A stretch of 64,000 nucleotides of DNA from Marmoricola sp. (GTDB lineage: Bacteria > Actinomycetota > Actinomycetes > Propionibacteriales > Nocardioidaceae), in assembly GCA_025964775.1 (NCBI GenBank), contig JAOPYE010000008.1, forward strand, positions 1 through 64,000, read 5' to 3'. A program made the translations under genes and the position numbers. The stretch's first letter is position 1. Each line of letters begins with the position of its first letter. Below the pieces are notes generated by a model. It saw only the letters and a program-made list of their open reading frames with translations. It ran no database searches and had not been told where the DNA came from. Of the stretch, positions 1 through 9,595 are shown in pieces.

Positions 1-2
1 AC

Positions 3-728
3 GCTGCACGATCCCGGACCCGGTTGAGCCTGCACGACAACGGTGACGGCACGGTGACCGGTCACTTCACGGTCCCGACCCTGCACGGGCACCTGCTGTG
101 CAAGATCCTGGCGACCATGACCGCACCCCGACGCGGCAGGCTCGGCGCCTCACCAGCCCAGATCGGTGACGCGAACACGCTGCGCACTGACTGGGACCAC
201 GCCCGCGGGACCGCGTTCTGCGAAATCCTCGAGCACCTGCCCACCGACCACCTCCATCCGCGCACCGCGGCCACCGTGGTGGTCACGATCCGCGAAGAGA
301 CCCTGCGCGACGCCCTCGCCGTGGCACAACTCGACACCGGGGCCGAGCTGTCGGCCGGTGAGGCCCGCAGGTTGGCCTGCAACGCCGCCATCCTCCCCGC
401 CGTCCTCGGCGCAGGGTCGATCCCGCTGGACCTGGGCAGGTCCGCGCGATTGTTCAGCGAAGCCCAACGCACCGCCCTCGGACTACGACAACAGACCTGC
501 GCCGCACAAGGCTGCGACCGGCCCTTCGCCTGGACCGAGATCCACCACCTCCAACCCTGGGGAGCCGACGGACCAACCGACCTCAACAACGCCATCGGCA
601 TATGCCACTTCCACCACCAACGCATCCACGACCCCGCCTACCACCACGAAGCCAAACCCGACGGCATCGTGTTCCAGCCGAAGGACGTCACCGCGATCCG
701 CGCACTGACTCCTAGGCTCACTCCATGA
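3..728 (+). CDS. HNH endonuclease domain protein, DUF222/13E12 type (5' end outside window)
   Basis: This is the C-terminal part of a protein whose reading frame is open to the left window edge, so the true start is not visible; a TTG at 24 is only an internal candidate. The last ~70 residues carry an HNH nuclease module: a Cys pair (CAAQGC), EIHHL, then LNN and HFHHQRIH, which supply the His-Asn-His metal and catalytic residues. Proteins of this DUF222 plus HNH type are usually 400-500 residues and occur in many copies in actinobacterial genomes; their role is unsettled, with a mobile-element origin often suggested. The stop overlaps the next start (ATGA), which probably reflects tight packing rather than a shared function. 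Confidence 0.85.
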   Translation, partial: AARSRTRLSLHDNGDGTVTGHFTVPTLHGHLLCKILATMTAPRRGRLGASPAQIGDANTLRTDWDHARGTAFCEILEHLPTDHLHPRTAATVVVTIREETLRDALAVAQLDTGAELSAGEARRLACNAAILPAVLGAGSIPLDLGRSARLFSEAQRTALGLRQQTCAAQGCDRPFAWTEIHHLQPWGADGPTDLNNAIGICHFHHQRIHDPAYHHEAKPDGIVFQPKDVTAIRALTPRLTP

Positions 729-1543
729 ACACTTCTGAGAACTTCGTCAGCTTCGGCGAGGACGGCGGGCTGCTGACCTACGGCAGCTACCTGCGCCTGG
801 ACCAGCTTCTGGACTGCCAGCACCTCGAATCGGATCCGCCGGCGCACGACGAGCTGTTGTTCATCACCATCCACCAGGCCTACGAGCTCTGGTTCAAGCA
901 GCTGCTGCACGAGGCCAGCGCCGTTCGGGATGCCCTGCTGGCCACGGACGCTGCGAGCGGCGGGCGGGACCTGTGGTTCGCACGGCACCTGCTCTCCCGG
1001 ATGCACGTGATCGAGCGCATCCTGGTCGGCCAGGTCGACATCCTCGAGACGATGACCCCCCAGGACTTCCTGGAGTTCCGGCAACGGCTGGCTCCGGCCA
1101 GCGGGTTCCAGTCCGTGCAGTTCCGCGAGCTCGAGTTCCTCTCGGGTGCCAAGGATCCGCGCTACCTGGACCGGTTCAAGGGCCTCAGTGACGCGGAGGC
1201 CGCCCGGCTGGACCGCCGGCTGGCCGAACCGAGCCTCTGGGACGGCTTCGTGCACGTGCTCAGCGAAGCCGGACTGGACACGTCCAGCGACGAGGCGATC
1301 ACCGCGTCGGTGCGCACCACCGCCCACGACCGGTCGTCGTACGCCGACATCTGGGGACTGGCCGAGGCGCTGATCCAGCACGACGAGCTCGCCGCGGCGT
1401 GGCGTGCCCGGCACGTGGTGATGGTCGAGCGGATGATCGGGGCCAAGACCGGGACCGGTGGATCGACCGGGGCCGAGTACCTGCGCAGCCGGTTGCCGCT
1501 GAAGTACTACCCGCTGCTGTGGGAGCTGAGGTCTGCGCTCTGA
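725..1543 (+). CDS. kynA: Tryptophan 2,3-dioxygenase
   Basis: A heme enzyme that opens the indole ring of L-tryptophan to N-formylkynurenine, the first step of the kynurenine pathway. The 272-residue length fits bacterial members. The N-terminal block DELLFITIHQAYELWFKQLL contains the distal-side His (His50). Near the C-terminus RARHVVMVERMIG supplies the likely axial heme ligand (His230), followed by the glycine-rich GTGGSTGAEYLR substrate loop. No kynureninase or formamidase is visible nearby, so the rest of the pathway must be elsewhere. Its ATG overlaps the HNH gene's stop. Family assignment is firm. Confidence 0.95.
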   Translation: MNTSENFVSFGEDGGLLTYGSYLRLDQLLDCQHLESDPPAHDELLFITIHQAYELWFKQLLHEASAVRDALLATDAASGGRDLWFARHLLSRMHVIERILVGQVDILETMTPQDFLEFRQRLAPASGFQSVQFRELEFLSGAKDPRYLDRFKGLSDAEAARLDRRLAEPSLWDGFVHVLSEAGLDTSSDEAITASVRTTAHDRSSYADIWGLAEALIQHDELAAAWRARHVVMVERMIGAKTGTGGSTGAEYLRSRLPLKYYPLLWELRSAL

Positions 1544-1656
1544 ATTTTCGTCTTGGATCCGAGACCGAAACGGACACGGTGGTTGTTGTTCCGGACCCCT
1601 GGCGGCCCTAGCCTCGAAGGGGCGGCACAACGGCGTGCGGCCGAAGTGGGGAGGCG

Positions 1657-4600
1657 ATGGTCGCGGTGCTGATGCCCGAGGATGGCAAGGCCGAATTGCT
1701 CGGTCGGCTGTGCGCGTACGCGAACGAGCGGGCGGAGGCGCACGGGCCAGCAGGTGTCTCGATCCCGGCGGCCGTTCGCGCGTACTACCGGCACACGGCT
1801 CCCGAGGACCTGCTCGATCGCGACGAGGTCGACCTGTACGGCGCGGTCATGCACCAGCTCAGGTCCGGGACGGAACGCCCGCAGGGCACCGCCACCGTGC
1901 ACACCTTCACCCCGACGGTCGCCTCCGACGGCTGGTCGGCGTCGGGCCACACCGTCGTCGAGGTTGTCACCGACGACATGCCGTTCCTGGTCGACTCGGT
2001 CACGATGGCGCTCGCGCAATCCGATCACGACGTGCACCTGGTGATCCACCCGCAGCTCGTCGTGCGCCGCGACGTCGCCGGCCACCTGCAGGAGGTCTTC
2101 GAGGACATCGGCGAGCGGGCCGACACCTCACCGCACGACGTGTTCCGCGAGTCCTGGATGCACCTGGAGATCGACAGGATCCCGCCCGAGGAGTACGACG
2201 CGCTGACCCGCACGCTGGAGAAGGTGCTCTCCGACGTCCGCGAGGCCGTGGAGGACTGGCGCCGGATGCACGACCGCCTCGACTCCCTGGTCGCGGAGCT
2301 CGAGGCGGACCCGCCGCCGCTTGATCCCGACGAGGTCGCCGAGGACCGGGCTTTCCTCACCTGGCTCGGCGAGGACCACTTCACCTTCCTCGGGTTCCGC
2401 GAGTACCGGCTCGAGACCCGCGACGGGGCCGAGGTGCTCACCGCCGTCCCGGGGACCGGCTACGGCATCCTGCGCGCAGACCCGACCACGACGCTGCCGT
2501 TGCCCGAGCTCGCTGCGGCGAAGGCGCGGGAGAAGACGCTGCTGGTGCTCGCGAAGGCGAACTCCCGGGCGACGGTCCACCGCGCGGTGCACCTGGACTA
2601 CGTCGGCGTGAAGCGCTTCGACGCGAACGGCGAGGTGATCGGCGAGCGCCGCTTCCTGGGGCTGTTCTCATCGGCGGCGTACACCGAGTCGGTCACCCGC
2701 ATCCCGCTCGCCCGGGTCAAGGCGAAGCGCGTCATCGACGCCGCCGGGTACGAGCCGATGAGCCACGCCGCCAAGACCATGATGGACGTGCTGGAGACCT
2801 ACCCGCGCGACGAGCTGTTCGCCACGAGCGTCGAGGAGCTGGTCCCGATCGCCTCGACGGTGATGCACACGCGTGAGCGGCGCCAGCTCAAGCTGTTCGT
2901 CCGGCAGGACACCTACGGTCGTTTCTGGTCCTGCCTGGTCTACCTGCCGCGCGATCGCTACAACACCGCGGTGCGGGAGCGGATCGCCGCGATCCTGATG
3001 GAGCAGCTCAAGGGGGACACGCTCGAGTACACCGCGCATGTCGGCGACTCGTTCGCAGCACGGCTGCACTTCGTGATCCGTCCGAAACCGGGGGCGCCGG
3101 TCGGCCCGGTCGACGTCGCCGATCTCGAGCGCCGCTGCGCCGAGACCGCGCGGTCCTGGCGCGACGACTTCCTGGCCGCGGTCCTGGCCGAGTACGGCGA
3201 GGAGCACGGCACCCGCCTGGCCCGCCGGTACGTCGACCACTTCCCCGAGGCCTACAAGGAGGACTACCCGCCGCGGACGGGGGCAGCCGACCTGGGCCGC
3301 CTGGAGGCGATCGAGGGTGACGAGGGGATCGCACTGTCCCTCTACGAACGGATGGACGCCGGGCCGGGCGAGGCCAGGCTGAAGATCTACCGGGTCGGTG
3401 CGCCGCTGTCGCTCAGCGAAGTGCTGCCGATGCTGTCGGCGATGGGCGTCGAGGTGGTCGACGAGCGGCCCTACGGGCTGGAGAACCTGCCGCGGCCGTC
3501 GCACATCTACGACTTCGGGTTGCGCTACGCCGGTGGCCTGCCTGCCGGGGCGCGCGACCTGTTCGCCGACACCGTCCTGGCTGTCCGGGAAGGGCGGGCC
3601 GAGAGCGACGGGTTCAACGCCCTTGTCCTCGCTGCCGGCCTCACCTGGCGCCAGGCGATGGTCCTGCGCGCCTATGCCCGGCACATGCGGCAGGCGAACT
3701 CGCTGTTCGCGCAGGACTCGATCTCCGGGGCGCTGCTCGAGAACGTCGACATCACCCGCACGTTGGTGGCCCTCTTCGAGGCACGCTTCGACCCGGCGGC
3801 CGGCAACCGCGACCAGACCTGTGCCGAGCTGAGCGATGCGATCACCCGCGCCCTGGACGACGTGGCCAGCCTGGACCACGACCGGATCCTGCGCTCGTAC
3901 CTCACCGCGATCACCGCGACCCTGCGGACCAACTTCTACCAGCAGGCGTCCGCCGAACGCGGCTACCTCGCGCTCAAGTTCGATCCGTCGGCGATGCCTG
4001 ACCTGCCCGAGCCGCGGCCGCGTTTCGAGATCTTCGTCTACTCCCCGCGGGTCGAGGGCGTGCACCTGCGCTTCGGCCCGGTCGCCCGTGGTGGCCTGCG
4101 CTGGTCGGACCGCCGTGACGACTTCCGTTCCGAGGTGCTCGGGCTGGTGAAGGCGCAGATGGTGAAGAACACCGTGATCGTGCCGGTCGGCGCCAAGGGC
4201 GGGTTCTACGCCAAGAAGCTGCCCGACCCGGGCGACCGCGAAGCCTGGATGGCCGAGGGCATCGCCTGCTACCGGATCTTCATCTCGGCGCTGCTCGACC
4301 TCACCGACAACCTGGTCGCAGGTCCTGACGGGCAGGTCGTGGTCCCGCCCGCGGACGTGGTCCGGCACGACGAGGACGACACCTACCTGGTCGTCGCAGC
4401 CGACAAGGGCACGGCCACGTTCAGTGACATCGCCAACGAGGTCGCCGCGTCGTACGGGTTCTGGCTCGGGGACGCGTTCGCCTCCGGCGGCTCGGTCGGC
4501 TACGACCACAAGGCCATGGGCATCACCGCCCGCGGCGCCTGGGTCTCGGTACGCCGGCACTTCCGCGAGATGGGCGTCGACTGCCAGAACGAGGACTTCA

Positions 4601-6513
4601 CCTGCGTCGGGATCGGCGACATGTCCGGAGACGTCTTCGGCAACGGGATGCTCTGCTCCGAACACACCCGCCTCGTCGCGGCGTTCGACCACCGCGACAT
4701 CTTCCTGGACCCCGACCCGGACCCGGCGATCTCGTACGCCGAGCGCAAGCGGCTGTTCGCGCTGCCGCGGTCCTCGTGGTGGGACTACGACAATGCCCTG
4801 ATCTCGGCAGGAGGAGGTGTCTTCCCTCGCAGTGCCAAATCGATCCCGATCAGCCCCCAGGTGGCTGCGGTGCTCGGGATCACCGCCACCGCACTGACGC
4901 CGGCGGCGTTGATGAACGCGATCCTCAAGGCGCCGGTGGACCTGCTCTGGAACGGGGGCATCGGGACCTACGTGAAGGCGGCGTCCGAGTCCGACGCCGA
5001 TGTCGCCGACAAGGCCAACGACGCGCTCCGCGTCGATGGTGCCGACCTGCGGGCCCGCTGCGTCGGGGAGGGCGGCAACCTCGGGTTCACCCAGCGGGGC
5101 CGGATCGAGTACGCCCTGGCCGGGTGCGGCGGGACCGGCGGCCGCATCAACACCGATGCCATCGACAACAGTGCGGGCGTCGACACCTCCGACCACGAGG
5201 TCAACATCAAGATCCTGCTCGACCGGGTGGTCGTTGCGGGAGACCTGACCACCAAGCAGCGCAACGTCCTGCTGGCCTCGATGACCGACGAGGTGGCCGC
5301 GCTGGTGCTCGCCGACAACGACGCCCAGAACCTGGCCCTGGCCAACGCGGTGGCCCAGTCGCCGGCGCTGCTGCACGTCCACGAGGACCAGATGCGCTCG
5401 CTGGAACGACGCGACCTGCTCAACCGCGACCTGGAGGCGTTGCCGGCGCGACGTGAGGTGGCGATGCGGGTCGAGCGCGGCGAAGGCCTGACCGGTCCCG
5501 AGCTCGCCGTGCTGATGGCGTACACCAAGATCGTGCTGGCCGACGAGCTGCTGGCCGGCGACATCGCCGAGGATCCGTTCCTGCGCGGCGACCTGTACTC
5601 CTACTTCCCGCTGAAGATGCGCCAGCAGTACCGTGCAGCGATCAGCGAGCACCCGCTGCGCCCCGACATCGTGGTGACCCAGGTGGTCAACCAGCTCGTC
5701 AACGAAGCCGGCATGACCTACGTGCACCGGCTGGCCGGTGAGACCGGTGCCGGGTCGCGCGAGCTGACCCTGGCGCACTTCCTGGCCCGCGAGATCTTCG
5801 GTGCCCGGGCGGTCAACGCCGAGATCGCGACCTTCGACAACATCATCGACGCCGGGCTCCAGACCCGGATGCGGATCGAGGTCCGCACGCTGGTCGAGCG
5901 GGCGAGCCGCTGGCTGCTCAACAACCGGCGGCAGCCGTTCGACAGCGAGGCCGTCGTCGGCGAGTTCGAGGTGGTCGTCGAGCAGGTCACCGCCGCGCTG
6001 CCGCAGTTGATGCAGGGCGCAGAGCTGGCGGCCTTCACGGCCCGTCGCGACGCGCTGGTCAAGGCCGGTGTCCCGGACGAGCTCGCGACCCGGGTGGCCG
6101 TCTGCCCGCCGGCGTACATGGTGCTGGGGATCGTCCAGGCCGCGGCTCGTGCGCAGGCAGATCCCCTGGAGGTGGCCCGGGTGCACTTCGCTGTGGGCGA
6201 GACGCTCGGCCTGCCCGTCCTGGTGTCCCGGATCCTGGCCCTGCCGCGCACCGACCGCTGGCAGACGATGGCCAGGGCCGCGCTGCGCGACGACCTGCAC
6301 GCGGTGCACGCACAGATCACCGGCCAGGTCCTCGACCAGTCGGGGCCGGGGGTCGCGGCGGACACGATGGTCACGGCGTGGGCGGAAGCCGATCGGGTTG
6401 CCGTGGACCGCGCGGCCGAGACCCTCGCCGAGATCTGCTCGGACGAAGAGGCTGACCTGGCCCGGCTGTCGGTCGCCCTGCGTGTGGTCCGCTCGCTCTC
6501 CTCGACCGCCTGA
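1657..6513 (+). CDS. NAD-specific glutamate dehydrogenase, large (180-kDa) class
   Basis: Oxidatively deaminates glutamate to 2-oxoglutarate and ammonia with NAD+; the large class is mostly catabolic. The 1618-residue length is typical of this multidomain hexameric class. The N-terminal ~700 residues carry the regulatory ACT-like regions. The catalytic core begins near residue 800, with the conserved block VARGGLRWSDRRDDFRSEVL followed by VGAKGGFYAKK, which holds the substrate-binding lysines. A Rossmann part follows, with FGNGMLCSEHTRLVAAFDHRDIFLDP. The ATG at 1657 is chosen because GGGGAGG lies just upstream. It stands alone, 113 bases after kynA and 21 before an amidase. Confidence 0.95.
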   Translation: MVAVLMPEDGKAELLGRLCAYANERAEAHGPAGVSIPAAVRAYYRHTAPEDLLDRDEVDLYGAVMHQLRSGTERPQGTATVHTFTPTVASDGWSASGHTVVEVVTDDMPFLVDSVTMALAQSDHDVHLVIHPQLVVRRDVAGHLQEVFEDIGERADTSPHDVFRESWMHLEIDRIPPEEYDALTRTLEKVLSDVREAVEDWRRMHDRLDSLVAELEADPPPLDPDEVAEDRAFLTWLGEDHFTFLGFREYRLETRDGAEVLTAVPGTGYGILRADPTTTLPLPELAAAKAREKTLLVLAKANSRATVHRAVHLDYVGVKRFDANGEVIGERRFLGLFSSAAYTESVTRIPLARVKAKRVIDAAGYEPMSHAAKTMMDVLETYPRDELFATSVEELVPIASTVMHTRERRQLKLFVRQDTYGRFWSCLVYLPRDRYNTAVRERIAAILMEQLKGDTLEYTAHVGDSFAARLHFVIRPKPGAPVGPVDVADLERRCAETARSWRDDFLAAVLAEYGEEHGTRLARRYVDHFPEAYKEDYPPRTGAADLGRLEAIEGDEGIALSLYERMDAGPGEARLKIYRVGAPLSLSEVLPMLSAMGVEVVDERPYGLENLPRPSHIYDFGLRYAGGLPAGARDLFADTVLAVREGRAESDGFNALVLAAGLTWRQAMVLRAYARHMRQANSLFAQDSISGALLENVDITRTLVALFEARFDPAAGNRDQTCAELSDAITRALDDVASLDHDRILRSYLTAITATLRTNFYQQASAERGYLALKFDPSAMPDLPEPRPRFEIFVYSPRVEGVHLRFGPVARGGLRWSDRRDDFRSEVLGLVKAQMVKNTVIVPVGAKGGFYAKKLPDPGDREAWMAEGIACYRIFISALLDLTDNLVAGPDGQVVVPPADVVRHDEDDTYLVVAADKGTATFSDIANEVAASYGFWLGDAFASGGSVGYDHKAMGITARGAWVSVRRHFREMGVDCQNEDFTCVGIGDMSGDVFGNGMLCSEHTRLVAAFDHRDIFLDPDPDPAISYAERKRLFALPRSSWWDYDNALISAGGGVFPRSAKSIPISPQVAAVLGITATALTPAALMNAILKAPVDLLWNGGIGTYVKAASESDADVADKANDALRVDGADLRARCVGEGGNLGFTQRGRIEYALAGCGGTGGRINTDAIDNSAGVDTSDHEVNIKILLDRVVVAGDLTTKQRNVLLASMTDEVAALVLADNDAQNLALANAVAQSPALLHVHEDQMRSLERRDLLNRDLEALPARREVAMRVERGEGLTGPELAVLMAYTKIVLADELLAGDIAEDPFLRGDLYSYFPLKMRQQYRAAISEHPLRPDIVVTQVVNQLVNEAGMTYVHRLAGETGAGSRELTLAHFLAREIFGARAVNAEIATFDNIIDAGLQTRMRIEVRTLVERASRWLLNNRRQPFDSEAVVGEFEVVVEQVTAALPQLMQGAELAAFTARRDALVKAGVPDELATRVAVCPPAYMVLGIVQAAARAQADPLEVARVHFAVGETLGLPVLVSRILALPRTDRWQTMARAALRDDLHAVHAQITGQVLDQSGPGVAADTMVTAWAEADRVAVDRAAETLAEICSDEEADLARLSVALRVVRSLSSTA

Positions 6514-6534
6514 TCGAGGCGATAGGTTCTGCGC

Positions 6535-7995
6535 ATGCGTCGTACTGAGCCTGTGGAAGTGAACCTCGCCGACCTGCCCGCGAGCGACCTCGTTCGCCGT
6601 ATCACCTCGGGGGATGCCACGGCGGCCGATGCCGTGGAGGCGTCCCTGGAACGCATCGAACGGCGCAATCCCGGCTTGAACGCGTTCTCCGTCGTCCTGG
6701 CAGACGAAGCGCGCGCGGATGCGGCTCGACTGGATGCCAGTCTGGCGGCCGGAGAGGCCCCCGGTCCGCTGCACGGCGTCCCGATCGCGATCAAGGAAGA
6801 GGTCGACGTCGTCGGGTGCGTGACCACGTTCGGAGGTCGGGGCAACAGCACCCCGGCGGCCCGCGACAGCGAGGTGGTCGCGCGGCTGCGACGCGCGGGC
6901 GCCGTGATCATCGGCAAGACCCGGATGCCTGAGTTCGGCCAGTGGCCGTTCACCGAGTCGGTCGACGGCGGGATCACCCGCAACCCCTGGGACCGCAGCC
7001 ACACCCCGGGCGGCTCCAGCGGCGGTACGGCGGCCGCGGTGGCCGCGGGCATGGTCCCGGTCGGCATCGGCGGTGACGGCGGTGGGTCGATCAGGATCCC
7101 CTCGGCGTACTGCGGACTGTTCGGGCTCAAGCCGACCCGCGGACGGGTCACCAGCGACCCGATGCCGCACCTGTGGTGGGCCCTGGGTACCACCGGCCCG
7201 CTGACCCGGACCGTCCTGGACTCCGCCCTCGTGTACGACGTCATCCGGGGCAACCTCGCCGCCGACAGGTTCAAGGCGCCCGAGCCCGGGACCTCCTTCA
7301 TCGCCGCCGCAGGTGCCGACCCGGGCCGGCTGCGCATCGGCTGGTCGACGGTGCCCGTGACCAAGGGAGTGCGGCCGGCAGACGAGCACGTCCGCGCGGT
7401 GCACGAGATCGCCGCTGTCCTCGCCGAGCTCGGTCACGACGTCGTCGAGATCGATCCTGCCTACCCGGATCCGACGGCGGCGTTCATCCCGCAGTTCTTC
7501 GGCGGCGTGCGGACCGAGGCCGATGCGATGGAGCACTTCGACCGCCTCGAACCGCGCACCCGCCAGACCTACCGTCTCGGCGCCTGGGTGACGCCGAGCA
7601 TCATCGAGAAGGCGATGGCCGCCGGTGAACGGCTCGCCGAGCGGACCAACCGGATCTTCACAGGTTTTCCCGGGCAGCAGGGAGTGGACGTGTTGCTCAC
7701 GCCCACGATCGGTCCTCGGCCGCGCCGCGTCGGCGCGCTGTCCCGCGGCGGCACCGTGGCGGCGGCTCTCAAATCACGGCCGGTCGTTGCCTGGACGGCG
7801 TTGTGGAACGTCACCGGGAACCCGGCCGCCTCGGTGCCGACCGGGATTGCTGCCGACGGGCTCCCGGTCGCGGTGCAGCTGGTCGGCCGCATCGGGGACG
7901 AGACCACCTTGTTGTCGCTCTCGGCCCAGCTCGAGCGCGCCCGCGGGTGGCCGCTGCTCACCGAGGGCGGGGACCGCGCAGCGAGCATGCGGTGA
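6535..7995 (+). CDS. Amidase (amidase signature family)
   Basis: A cytosolic hydrolase of the Ser-cisSer-Lys amidase signature family, 486 residues. The catalytic Lys87 lies in IAIKE, the cis-Ser in TPGGSSGG (about 161-162) and the nucleophile Ser185 in GGDGGGSIRIPS, followed by the usual AYCGLFGLKPTRGRV. Family members act on aliphatic, aromatic or peptide amides, and sequence alone does not give the substrate. It is not GatA by context: there is no gatB or gatC beside it. The stop overlaps the GTG of the following SDR gene, so the two are probably co-transcribed. Confidence 0.9.
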   Translation: MRRTEPVEVNLADLPASDLVRRITSGDATAADAVEASLERIERRNPGLNAFSVVLADEARADAARLDASLAAGEAPGPLHGVPIAIKEEVDVVGCVTTFGGRGNSTPAARDSEVVARLRRAGAVIIGKTRMPEFGQWPFTESVDGGITRNPWDRSHTPGGSSGGTAAAVAAGMVPVGIGGDGGGSIRIPSAYCGLFGLKPTRGRVTSDPMPHLWWALGTTGPLTRTVLDSALVYDVIRGNLAADRFKAPEPGTSFIAAAGADPGRLRIGWSTVPVTKGVRPADEHVRAVHEIAAVLAELGHDVVEIDPAYPDPTAAFIPQFFGGVRTEADAMEHFDRLEPRTRQTYRLGAWVTPSIIEKAMAAGERLAERTNRIFTGFPGQQGVDVLLTPTIGPRPRRVGALSRGGTVAAALKSRPVVAWTALWNVTGNPAASVPTGIAADGLPVAVQLVGRIGDETTLLSLSAQLERARGWPLLTEGGDRAASMR

Positions 7996-8867
7996 ACCTG
8001 TTCCTGACCCCGCGCGCCTTCCTGCGACGCCAGGTCCTCGGCCGGGTGCGCGACCTGCCGAGCCCGTTGGTCGGGCGCACGGTGCTGGTGACGGGAGCCT
8101 CGTCGGGGATCGGCGAGGCGACGGCACGGGCGGTCGCGGCACGGGGCGGCGTGGTGCTGCTCGTCGCGCGTCGCGCCGGGGAGCTCGAGCGCGTCCGGAG
8201 CGGCATCGAGGCCGACGGCGGGACGGCGTACTCCTACGTGTGCGACCTCACCGACAGCGCGGCGACCGACGAGCTGGTGGCGGCCGTGCTGGTCGAGCAC
8301 GGAGCCGTCGACATGCTGGTCAACAACGCCGGCCGGTCGATCCGCCGTTCGCTGGAGTACTCCTACGACCGGATGCACGACTTCGAGCGGACGATGGCGA
8401 TCAACTACTTCGGCCCGGTGCGCCTGATCCTCGGGTTGCTCCCGGCGATGCGCGCCCAGCGGTTCGGCCACGTCGTGAACATCGTGACCTGGGGCGTGCA
8501 GATCAAGGCGCCCAGGTTCTCGGCGTACATCGCCTCGAAGACCGCGCTGGACACCTTCAGCCGGATCGCAGGTCGTGAGGCGTACGCCGACAACGTGACC
8601 TTCACCAACCTCAGGCTCTCGCTGGTCCGTACCGACATGATCACGGCCACCGATGCCTACGCGCAGGCACCGGCCAAGTCGCCGGAGCAGGCCGCGATGC
8701 TGGTCGTCCGCGCGCTCGAGGACCGTCCGTTGACGATCAGCACCACGATCGGCACTGTCTCCGAGGTGCTCAACCTGCTCGCACCCAGGCTGATGGACGC
8801 AGTGGCCTCGGCGGGCGCGCGTCGGTTCCCGGACTCACCCGCGGCCCGCGGGGAGTCGGCCGACTGA
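7992..8867 (+). CDS. Short-chain dehydrogenase/reductase
   Basis: A 291-residue classical-type SDR. The N-terminal Rossmann motif GASSGIGEA binds NAD(P), NNAG follows at the expected place, and the active-site YIASK is intact. The position normally occupied by catalytic Ser reads VTWG, so Thr seems to replace Ser. The GTG at 7992 is chosen because it overlaps the amidase stop and puts the Rossmann motif at the normal distance; the frame also stays open upstream inside the amidase gene. The N-terminal extension (MNLFLTPRAFLRRQVLG) is basic and hydrophobic and could bind membranes, as in SDRs of lipid metabolism. Substrate unknown. Confidence 0.88.
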   Translation: MNLFLTPRAFLRRQVLGRVRDLPSPLVGRTVLVTGASSGIGEATARAVAARGGVVLLVARRAGELERVRSGIEADGGTAYSYVCDLTDSAATDELVAAVLVEHGAVDMLVNNAGRSIRRSLEYSYDRMHDFERTMAINYFGPVRLILGLLPAMRAQRFGHVVNIVTWGVQIKAPRFSAYIASKTALDTFSRIAGREAYADNVTFTNLRLSLVRTDMITATDAYAQAPAKSPEQAAMLVVRALEDRPLTISTTIGTVSEVLNLLAPRLMDAVASAGARRFPDSPAARGESAD

Positions 8868-9581
8868 TCAGTCGGCGATCGAGGTCGGTGCCGTCACAGG
8901 GGTCTGTGCCGGAGTGCGTGCCGGGGTGAGAATCGGCGGCAACGGCACCTTGGACTTGCTGGCACCGGTGTTCCGGACTCCGAGCGGGGTCGCGAAGACG
9001 ATGATGTTGCTGGTGTAGTCGTGTCCGGTCCAGCCCGTGCAGGTGACCAGGACGAGCCGGTTGGTCCCGTGCTTGGGGTCGAAGAGGATGTTGGCATGCT
9101 GGGCGAGCTGGGCCTTGGTGTAGACGAAGACGTCGGTGGTCTCGTAGTCGACGATGCCGAGCCTGGTCTTGATCTGGACCAGGTCACCGGCGCGCATGTT
9201 GCCGAGCTCGTTCATCACACCGCCGCCCGTGTGGACGGTGTGCCCGGTGAGCAGGGTCTGCCCGGTGAGTGAACCGGGCTTGGCGCTCCGGTCCCACCAG
9301 CCGACCTCGTGGTAGTCCGACGGTGGTGTGAGCACGCGGTGCGAGTCGACCTGGATCGGCAGGATCGGAGCGCGCAGCCGGATCGACGGGACGATCAGCA
9401 GCAGCGGATCGGACGGCGCCGCGAGCGCGTGGTACTGCGAGTGCGAGGTGGTGCCGAGCCCGTGCCCGATCGCGATGCCGGGTGAGGGAATGGCAAAGCC
9501 GGCGATCACCATCGCGAGGAAGAGCACGACGAGTCGTTTGCTCAGACCTCCGACGCGATCGCCGGCTTTGCCTTGATTCAC
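8868..9581 (-). CDS. Sortase (class E/F-like)
   Basis: A membrane-anchored transpeptidase expected to attach a surface protein to the cell wall. The 237 residues contain an N-terminal membrane anchor (~17-35), a sortase barrel with His114 in LLTGHTVHTG, and catalytic Cys181 in LVLVTCTGW. The C-terminal strand reads YTSNIIVFATP. The Arg that normally completes the His-Cys-Arg triad shortly after Cys is not seen; the nearest Arg downstream is Arg203. Pro/Thr-rich tail at the C-terminus. It lies 14 bases downstream of the surface protein gene on the same strand, so that protein is its likely substrate. GTG start. Confidence 0.85.
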   Translation of the reverse strand: MNQGKAGDRVGGLSKRLVVLFLAMVIAGFAIPSPGIAIGHGLGTTSHSQYHALAAPSDPLLLIVPSIRLRAPILPIQVDSHRVLTPPSDYHEVGWWDRSAKPGSLTGQTLLTGHTVHTGGGVMNELGNMRAGDLVQIKTRLGIVDYETTDVFVYTKAQLAQHANILFDPKHGTNRLVLVTCTGWTGHDYTSNIIVFATPLGVRNTGASKSKVPLPPILTPARTPAQTPVTAPTSIAD

Positions 9582-9595
9582 TTAACGGTGCGGTG

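Noticed and set aside
1-1543. Functional operon of the HNH protein and tryptophan dioxygenase
   Set aside because: The 4-base overlap is common throughout this compact genome, and no biological link between the two is known.
2668-7536. A very long open frame (about 1620 codons) on the minus strand opposite the glutamate dehydrogenase and amidase genes
   Set aside because: It is rich in Arg, Gly, His and Asp without any domain, and it mirrors the third-position GC bias of the plus-strand genes. The plus-strand proteins are firmly recognised.
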